Shown here in pieces: positions 56,016 through 64,000 of a DNA stretch of 64,000 nucleotides (the stretch's first letter is position 1; each line of letters starts with the position of its first letter). The stretch comes from Diplosphaera chodatii (Eukaryota > Chlorophyta > Trebouxiophyceae > Prasiolales > Stichococcaceae): the NCBI GenBank assembly GCA_032358165.1, contig JAALGY010000052.1, forward strand, positions 2,108,001 to 2,172,000. Direction: 5' to 3'. A program made the translations under genes and the position numbers. A model generated the notes under the pieces. The model was not told the origin of the DNA. It saw only the letters and a program-made list of their open reading frames with translations, and did not search any database.

Positions 56016-57632
56016 ATGGCATCCAGAGGGAAGGGCCGGCGGCGCCGGGAGGCGCTCGCCCTGCGATCTTCACGAGACCTGCTGAAGCGCGGCAAAGTGA
56101 GCTTGCAGACAATCCTTCACTCAGTACGAAGTAGACGCAACTATCTCCTCGGTTACCTATATGCTTCACATGCAACCTCGCACTCAGCAAGGTTGACCGC
56201 CGTGTGCAGTCTGGCATGTCCAAGCAGTTGCCGCCGCCACCGAAGGAGAAGGACGGCGAACAGTTGCTGCCACGGTCGCTGAAGCGCATCATGGCACTGC
56301 GCCAGAGCCAGGGTGAGATCAAGATGTTGGGCGCTCTGGATACTGGCTGTGTAGTTCATGGCTGTACATGGTCATGTGCTTGCATGATCCAGTAGTGGTG
56401 AGATGGCTGGAGGACATCTGCTTGTCCTGCCCTGGAGCAGGCGCTGCACAATCAGCGGCCACCACCGGCATGACAGGCAAGAAGCGTGGCAACAAGTTCA
56501 AGATGACGCCACCTGCCGCTTCCGGCACCAGCAGCACCTCCGCAGCGGCCACTGGCACCGTCCCAGCGGAGCCCCTCTCCAGGTTGCGATTGGTCTGACA
56601 CATCTCAGTGGCAACGTGTTGATAGCGCATAGCATGACGAGGTCCTTGAAAGGGGGTGTCATCTGGTGCCATGATGCATGCAGGGCTGATGCCTCTGGCG
56701 CACAGCCGTCAGGAGCTGAGCCAACACAGCAGTCACTCCCTGCACGAGGCAGCAGTGCGGCGGCTGGCATCAGCAAAGCAGGTGGTGATAGACAGTCTGG
56801 ACAACAGCAGAACGGTGTTGCAGCAGCTGGCAGCAGCAAAGTCGATCATTTAACTGAGCGACAGCGGGCGCGGCGGGAGCATCAAAAGGCCAGGCAGGCC
56901 ACAAAGAAGGCGAAGCGGAAAGGGCAGAGTGGTCTGGTGGGAGCCAGCGACGACGAGGATGCCCTGGAGCGCAAAGTGTACTTGGACCGCAACAAGCCCA
57001 AGTTTGGGGAGCAGGCCATGGCTCCGCTGCAGGCAAGTGGCACCTCCGCCGGCGTCACTTTGCTGCTGCATGCTGTATAGATGCTGTGCGCCAGCCAGCG
57101 CTGCCAGCCGGGCCTTTTCAATGGTTGCATTTTTCGTTTTTGCCGCAAGCAACCGTGCAAGGTTCACTGCATGAACAGCAGGGTGCATGGTGGCACATCC
57201 TCCTTGTTGCTGCTGCAGACCAGCCTGAAGAGGAAGCACTGGGATGGGGGCGCCAACGCGCGCCACTCGGCGCTCTTCGAGCAGCAGATGCGGCTGGCGG
57301 CGGCGCGGGCGCAGCCCGATGAAGCTGTGCGGGATCAGGTCTGTAAAGAAACTCTCTGTTGAGTGGATTGCGGCGGAGACGGCGGCCTGGTCGTGCGCTG
57401 TGCAGTGCACCGGAGGACCCATGTGCAGCAGGCACTGATGGCACGTCAGATTTGCCACGGTTTCCTATATGGTATGCCCCTCTGATACAATAATCGAACG
57501 CAGGTGATCGAGGCATATCGGCAGCAGAAGCGCAGCGCGGCCAACGGCAGGAAGGGCGATGCAGCACCTGCTGCCACCCGTGCATCGCTCGCAGCGCTCA
57601 CCTCGAAGCATGCTTCCGCCATGAAGCACTAG
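56016..57632 (+). CDS. CCDC137: CCDC137-like nuclear/nucleolar coiled-coil protein
   Basis: The start at 56016 gives MASRGKGRRRREALALRSSR. Exon 2 (about 56188-56313) reads PPPPKEKDGEQLLPRSLKRI and MALRQSQ, matching the LP..L..IM..RQ motif of CCDC137. Exon 3 (about 56440-56580) is Lys/Thr-rich (MTGKKRGNKFKMTPP). Exon 4 (about 56690-57032) ends with ARREHQKARQATKKAKRKG and DRNKPKFGEQAMAPLQ, equivalent to the VKFGEVV..PP box of the family. Exon 5 (about 57220-57337) reads SLKRKHWDGG, then SALFEQQMRLAAARAQPDEA. Exon 6 (about 57505-57632) reads VIEAYRQQKRSAANGRKG and ends at a TAG after SAMKH. The final R..VIEAYR..K.. helix is the conserved C-terminal box. The human protein is nucleolar and can retain the retinoic acid receptor there. 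The ancestral role in algae is unknown. Confidence 0.75.
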
Positions 57633-59029
57633 GGACACCTGGCTGTCTTTCTAGTAGTCTCAGTCTTCCGATATCACAGATATGACTGCGTTGTTGGCAT
57701 GTAACGGAATGTGCCAGCTGGCCGATGGCATGGTTGGATGCTTGGTGATGAGCAAACATGACATTCCGTCTTGGAGACGGCGGTGACGTCAGCAGCTCAC
57801 CCACAGGGGTCATACACCTCCGACAACGAGACCCTCGTCCACCTTCGCATGCGGCTCCGGTCTTCGGGCCAGGCGCGCACACCATGCTGCATGCACGTGT
57901 AGTCTTGCGATCGAGAGTGTGTTACCCTCCAGCCTTGCATAACCGTTGCGCAACGCTACGATTTGCGTAGGGCAATCGCGATTGTCAGCAGGGGCTGTAG
58001 TGCAGTGCATCTCGCTGCACGCGGCTGCGACGCCCAAAGCTGCATCAGCGAGTTACGACGGCTCCATACACAGTCTTGGTCTGTCTGCTTGGCGCTGAGG
58101 CCGGGCCCAAGCTGCCATCGGCCCAAGTGCCCAAGCCAGGTGTGCTTGCGCCCATCCGCAAAAGGCAGCGGTGCCACCGGGGCTCCGGAACGATGGTCAC
58201 CGCCTGCGCCGTGTGCAGCTGTACGCAACAGCTGAACATGCCGCAGCGCATGTCCTGTACCTGTGGCTGCGCTCCTACCGACCGGGCCGTTCGTTGGACT
58301 CGACACTGTTGCTGAGCATGTGGGTGCACATGCCTCTGCGGCAGGCGTTCCTCAACGCTGGGCATCACTCAATCCTGCAAGTGCCATATCGTTGTGGGGG
58401 GTTTGCCTCGCCCGTGACAGGCATCAGCGCAGCCCGTCTGCACGTCCCTCCTGATGTGTCGGTTCAGACGGCAGCCCTGTGGATTGCCGCACATACGCGT
58501 GTGTTTACCGCACTGATGCAACGCGGGATGGCAGCTCGTCAGCAGGCATGGTGGAGTGTGCACGGCATAGGCAAGAGGGGTACATGGACATGTGCGAAAC
58601 GTTTGCTGACCTGCTGTGAGCTGAGGATGCAATGCCGTCAGGTGGCTATCAGCTCGGTCTGAGCTTGAAGGCCTCAGGCAACATGGCAGTGGTGCATGGC
58701 GCTGTCGGTGGTGTCGGCCAGCACTAATTTCAGCACTGATTGCAGTGCCCTGGAGCTGATGGTGCGCATCTGGCGCTGATTCCAGATGTTGTCATGCGTC
58801 TATACAGCGCAGGCGCTGTCACCATCGCCGGAGTCCGCGCAAGTAGGAGCTGAACGCTGCTGGGCTGCCTGAGCCGTGGTGATCGCCGCTGCGGCGGCAC
58901 GCGGCGCGGCGTGCGCGCACCGGGCGCACACCAGCATCATCTCCCGTAGACATGCTGCGGCAACATAGACCACAGCGAGCACGCAGGCGGTGGGAAGGCA
59001 GCCGCCAGCGGACCCGTCCTCTGCAGCTC
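57633..59029. other. Intergenic region, about 1.4 kb
   Basis: No supported gene. The long plus-strand frame 58171-58662 is open but has no recognisable domain, and its opposite strand is equally open. An upstream in-frame ATG at 58952 could extend the downstream secreted LRR protein. Confidence 0.35.
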
Positions 59030-62000
59030 ATGGGACAGCTTGCGACAGTCACAGTCGCGCTGCTGCTGTGCCTCAGCCCAGCGCACGCGCAAGTGGTGAG
59101 TTCAAACCGCTGTGCAGACCATGCTGGCGATCCTCAGAGCAATGGCGCGATGTTCCTGTGCACGACGCATGCACGCACTAGAGTCTTATCTGTGTCACGT
59201 GTCCTGATGAAAGGTGTCTGCACTTTGGCGCAGCTTGGGGGTGGGCAGCAGCCGGTGGTCGACCAGCTGCCGACGGGGCAGCCCACCGCGGAGCAGGCGG
59301 TGCAGCCGGCCGACCAGCTGGGTACGCAGAAGCCGGCGGTGACGGTGCAGGATGTGCCGGCCTCCGACGCGAACCGCCTGGGGTTCACAGACCGGGACAC
59401 GCTGCCTCCGGTGAGCGTGCAATATGCAAGAGATGCCGCTCCATCACACGGCGGAACAGCCCTTGGAAGCTGCCATCACCAGTGACTGAGCATGCTGCAT
59501 GGGTTGGTGATGTGTACTCTGCATGCTGATGTGCATGCCCTCTGATTACAGTGTGGGATACTGTGTCACTGATATGCAGGCTGAAACATGCAAGCATGTC
59601 GTAAATGTGCTCGAGTGTGAACTGCTGTCACCCTCAGCTCCATGCCCCCTGCAGAATGGCGGGTATGCGGTCTACAACTTCGACACCAAGGAGCCGGGGC
59701 TCGGGGTGCCGGATGTGCTGCTGACAGTCAAGTCCAGCCCAGCCTCGGTTGCAATGTACTGCAACCCGGCCTGGGTGACTGTAGAGGATGAGAACAACAA
59801 GATTGCAGGGCCGCTGAACGCCATCTTCCAATCCGGTGCGCATGGCAGCGCCTCGTTGCTGAAAGTCTGCATGCACAATGTGCATGCATGCCTGTCTGTC
59901 CTTACTGCATGCCAGTAAGAAGTTTGATGCAATTGCTGGGAGCACATGCACCGCTTGTGTGCCTTCTTCGCCTGGCTTGAGAATGTAGCCTTGGTGTTCC
60001 TTGCAGAGACTGGCGGGAACATTGGGAACATCTACCTTTCGGCGACCAACCCGATTGCCCGGCCGCCCTCCGCTCGCATTGAGGGGACACCTGCGTACGA
60101 CAACTACACGCCGGCGTACAACTGCACGGTGCGCCTTGCAGGAGCTGTGGCACAGCACAGCGCCCTAAGACCATGGTTGGTCATGGCTAAGCATGCCAGC
60201 ACAGACAGTGCACGCACAGCGCGACGGCAGGTGTTCCCCAGCATGACATACAGAGTGAGTTGGCTGCAGGTCATCAACTACGACACTGACCTGCCCGCGC
60301 ACTACACGCTGTCAGCAACCTTCAACTTCCACGACGTGAAGCTGAACGACCAGGAGCAGGCGGCCATCCGCATCATCTGGAATGAGTAAGTGCCTGTTGG
60401 CCTGGCCTGCGCGTGTGACACTGGGGTGTCTTGGTGACATGCACCTGCAACACCACCTGTGCGGACAAATGTTTCTGGCTGCTGCAGAGTGTGCCGTGGT
60501 CGCACCCTGGAGGCGGACACCCAGATCACCAAAGTCTCCGATGGTGAGCCATGACCCTCACCACAGCACCTGCTGCCTGGCCAGCACCATTTTATATCCT
60601 GCAAGGCAGGACCTGTCAAATATACAGCACTGGGGCACAGTGGCGGTTGTGCTTGGTTGCAGGTCTGCTGGATCCTCAGCTCCGTGCGCTGACATGCGGG
60701 CAGTGGGTCAGCATCAACGAGGCCAACTCGGCCAACCCGTACACCGACTTCTGCAATGTCGTGGGCAACGCCTGCAATGCACAAGGTGGGCTGTCCGTAT
60801 TGTGCCGAAAGAACGATGCCCCTGCCACTCACATCTGTTTACATTCAGGGCCGAGGCTGCATCAGCGTCATAGATGGTATGCCATGTGATGCCTGCAGGT
60901 CAGCTGACACAGTTCAACATGAATGGGTGGAACTTGGGCGGCACATTCCCGGTGGATCAGCTGGCGCGCTTCCGCGCATTGTCGGAGATCGACATCAGCA
61001 ACAACCCCAACATGAAGGGAGATCTGAAGAAGATGTTCGACGCCTTCTCTCAGCTGCAGAACCTGCAGGTGCAGCATGCTTCCCTCCCTGCCTTGGCTGC
61101 TGAAACACCGGAGGCCAATCCATACCACCTTGGCAGTCGCAGCATCGGCAGCAGTCCCGGCGAGCGCATGTGGCGACGTGGCGAGGCAGATGTACATGAA
61201 GCGTCCCGGTCCTGCTGCAAACCCTATAAGCAACAATTCCAACATGTTTGATCTGTCGCAGGTCGTGGAGCTGACCGGCAACGCGGGCATGAGCGGCACC
61301 TTTGGGTACGAGGCGACCGAGGAGAACAACCAGAACTCGGCGCTGTGCAAGACCGTGAACGGCGGCCTGCGCATCCTCAACATGAACGGGCTCGGGCTGG
61401 ACGGCCTGGCCATCCCGGACTGCCTCATGGGCAAGCAGTCCACCCTGGAGGAGCTGCGCCTAGGTGGGAGGACGCCAGCCGTGCTTGAGACGCGGGGAGC
61501 ACATTGCATCACCATTTCGCAACAGTTGTGCTCTACTCTGCATATGGTGACTGCGCAGCCGCAAGATGCTGTGCTGCGTGCGGCATTGCGATGGTGCTGA
61601 CACTGATGCAAGTCGGGCGCCGCTGCAGCCAACAACGGCATCGTGGGCAGCCTGCCGGATGTGTACGACGACACCTCGCCGCTGCAGTACCTGTCGATGC
61701 GCAACAACAAGATGACCGGCACCATCCCCGCAACGCTGGGCCTGGCCGGCGACTTGCAGGTGCAGAGTTTGTGTGGTTCCGGGCTATGCTCGCCTGCGCA
61801 TACGGCTTGGGGCATGCACCATGACCTAATGCATGTGGGCAGGAAAGCGTCACAGCGGTTGACCGCGTTCGAGGCATTCAGATGGCACCCCTGCAGCGTC
61901 TGAAACCCTTCCTGGGTGTCGCATGTGCAGACGATCGATCTGGCGGGCAACCAGCTGAGTGGCGAAATCCCGCGCAACCTGGGCAGACCCACGCGCCTGC

Positions 62001-63935
62001 GCTTTGTGCACCTGGGCTTCAACAAGCTCACTGGTGAGCTTCACTGCCCGTGTGACTGAAACCTACTTTTGCTGCCCCAGATGTGGGTGCTTTATGCAGG
62101 AATAGCGGAGGCAATACAGCGACCGGTGATTGGGAGACACCATATGGAGAATTGCTGAGCTGCAGCACAGTGTCAGTGACGACATGTGCAATCCCTGCAA
62201 CGTGCAGGCAGCGTGCCCAGCACCATCGCGCTGCACGACCGCCTGGAGGCGCTGGACATCCGGGAAAACGCGCTGGACACCATCCCGGCCGAGTGGGTCA
62301 ACGCCGCCGACTCCCTCGTCGCGCTGGCGCCGCTCGTGTACCTGCGCATCGCGGGCAACCAGTTCTCGGTGAGGGCATGCTCACGGGCACGTCGACAAAT
62401 TGCGGTGCATATGGTCCACGCATGTTAGGATGCCGAGTCTGTCGAAGGTGCGGCAGTAGTACTGTGATGCTGGCCGCTGCCACTCCCTCTGCAGGCCAAC
62501 TTCCCGCAGACGCTGGCGCGCCTGCCCAAGCTCGCCGTGCTGGACATGAAGAACAACAAGTTCAAGTGCGGGCTTTGGTCATTTGCACCATCGGTCATGT
62601 CGTCATCCCGCGGCCAGCGGGCCAGGGTCTGGTCCCATTGCCGGCCGGTGACACTGCGCCGGGCTGCTGCGCTGCAGGGGGGAGCTGCCCAACATCCGCG
62701 GCATGTTCACAGCGCTGCGGTACTTTGACATCAGCAACAACTCCCTGGCCGGCTTCATCCCGCAGGCGTGGGCCGACACCGGCATCATTCGCTTGGTACG
62801 CTTGTTGCCCCATGTGCTACCGCATGCTGTCTGTGGGTGGACTCCTGATTGCAGGACAGAGGGAGATGCCAGACGCATGCATCAAGTCGCTGCATCATTG
62901 GAGGCCCTTTCTGCTCGTTGCTGCGCAGAAACCGACCGAGGCGGCACTCATCAACCAGTTTGAGCAGACCACTGGGGGCGAGACTGTGGAGGCTCTTGGC
63001 CGTGTCACCTTCCAGCAGGTGAGGACCATTGCCTGCGGCCCCAGGTAGCAGGGTTGTCAGCGCGTGAAGCACCAAGCAACCCTTTGAGGTAATGGGTGGC
63101 ACCCTGAGACGGAGCTGTGTTCGTCAGCGCCCCATGTCCGTGAAACAGCATTCTTCAGCATTGGCCGCACTGCCCCGCAGGTGTTCAACATCAGCTACAA
63201 TGAGATCCAGGGCCTGCCGCCAATCTGGATGTTCGCCGACAACGTTCCGTCCTGGGCGGAAGGCGGCATCGACATTGCGGTGCGCCAGGATTCAGGTTAT
63301 GTTGAAGGGCTGACCTGCCAGCCACACACAGCCACCACCTCGCACTGGAACTGATCAGTTTTTTTGGGCGCTCCTGCTCGTCTGTGCCTCGGGGCCATCC
63401 CATGCACCCCCCCGCTTCAGTGCACAGCGCCACAACAAGCCACCGCTGCACAGCTTGTGGGTTGCACTGGCATCCACACGGCTGCAGCTGCCACCACAGC
63501 AGTGATCTCTGCTTCCCCGCAGTCAAACAACCACAACCTGACTGCTCTGGCATGCTGCCGGCCATGCGAGTCCAGTCGTCACACCGATGTGAGCGAGCTG
63601 GGTCTGACGCCCCTCCTGCTGCCCGCCCGCAGTCCAACAAGCTGACGATCGACTGCGCCGGCGCGCTGCCGGTGCAGCTGGCGTACCTGGGCAAGGCGCG
63701 CGCCTGCCCGCAGGCCCCCACCCAGTCCGCGCTGGCCACCGTGTCCGGCGCCAACGGTGCGCTGCGCGCTAGAGTGTCTGCCGCCACGCTGTTGGCAGGG
63801 CTCCGTCCACGGCTGCACGCTGCGCGTCGTTGTTGGGTCTGCGCATGTAGGCATGACCGACCATCCTGCGGGCCTGCTTATACTTCGCCTGTCGCTCCCA
63901 AAGTAGTTGTGCTGCCCCAGCGTCGCACGCCGTAA
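59030..63935 (+). CDS. Secreted plant-type leucine-rich repeat protein (3' end uncertain)
   Basis: MGQLATVTVALLLCLSPAHAQ is a clear secretory signal peptide. The N-terminal half (exons to about 60540) contains beta-rich segments, such as VDQLPTGQPTAEQAVQPADQ, GYAVYNFDTKEPGLGVPDVL, NIGNIYLSATNPIARPPSAR and INYDTDLPAHYTLSATFNFH. These resemble bacterial-style pre-peptidase or Ig-like sandwich domains. From 60660 a capped LRR array follows, with Cys-rich cap ALTCGQWVSINEANSAN. Repeats are FRALSEIDISNNPNMKGDLK, LQYLSMRNNKMTGTIPATLG, LQTIDLAGNQLSGEIPRNLG, RLRFVHLGFNKLTG, LVYLRIAGNQFS, LAVLDMKNNKFK and LRYFDISNNSLAGFIPQAW. These are the plant-specific LRR type (LxxLxLxxNxLxGxIP). A last exon at about 63630 reads SNKLTIDCAGALPVQLAYLG. 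No transmembrane helix or kinase is visible before the window ends. It is probably extracellular or cell-wall; the ligand is unknown. Confidence 0.75.
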
Positions 63936-64000
63936 TCGCAGCATTCCGCGCGCTCTGGGTTTGCACCTGCAGCAGCAGACCAGCACTACTGTTGCGCCAC

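Noticed and set aside
58171..58662. 163-codon plus-strand frame
   Set aside because: No domain, no good start context and no splice-linked neighbours; the opposite strand is equally open.
60868..62031. Longest minus-strand open frame (387 codons)
   Set aside because: It is antisense to the LRR repeats of the secreted protein; the plus strand carries recognisable repeats with splice borders, the minus frame none.

Overview
This window is nuclear DNA of a eukaryote with intron-dense, GC-rich genes. Exons are mostly 50-220 bp, introns mostly 100-300 bp with GT-AG borders, and there are no bacterial-style operons. Plastid-type transit peptides, plant-type LRRs, a DUF1802 gene, TTTAGGG words and a permuted tRNA gene all point to a chlorophyte green alga, most likely a unicellular trebouxiophyte. 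Gene models were assembled by hand from reading frames, splice-phase continuity and remembered family landmarks. Gene ends set by a stop or ATG are reliable; some internal exons and several 5' ends are not.

Region 1-7 kb is a duplication zone. It holds the 3' part of an F-box-like/LRR gene that runs off the left edge, a dead paralogue (20-nt deletion, stop codon, lost middle exons), a frameshifted copy of the last strumpellin exon, a strong hairpin and an unrecognised plus-strand gene. An intact-looking third F-box/LRR paralogue lies at 23.3-27.1 kb on the other strand.

Region 7-20.6 kb: a full-length strumpellin (WASH complex subunit) gene, then a gene fusing N-terminal TPR repeats to an acyl-protein-thioesterase-like hydrolase (both minus strand), then a DUF1802 gene (plus strand).

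Region 20.6-23.3 kb is non-coding. Its key feature is a circularly permuted tRNA-Cys(GCA) gene at 21613-21714 (minus strand), in which the 3' half precedes the 5' half. The joined halves give a perfect 72-nt cloverleaf, and a bulge-helix-bulge splice structure can be drawn. Next to it are 306-bp tandem repeats whose junctions carry a TTTAGGG word.

Region 27-42 kb: a protein with only a transposase-type helix-turn-helix region, a DUF2786-like gene, glucose-6-phosphate dehydrogenase (start of the oxidative pentose phosphate pathway) and a long bromodomain protein.

Region 42-64 kb: a P-loop ATPase with a histidine-rich tail, two divergent genes for likely plastid proteins, a thioredoxin-fold protein of the NME8/NME9 type with WAGPC in place of WCGPC, RCC1 (Ran exchange factor) with a long Ala-rich C-terminal extension, a CCDC137-like nuclear protein divergent from RCC1, and a secreted plant-type LRR protein reaching the right end. 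The genes are independent housekeeping or accessory units, not one pathway.
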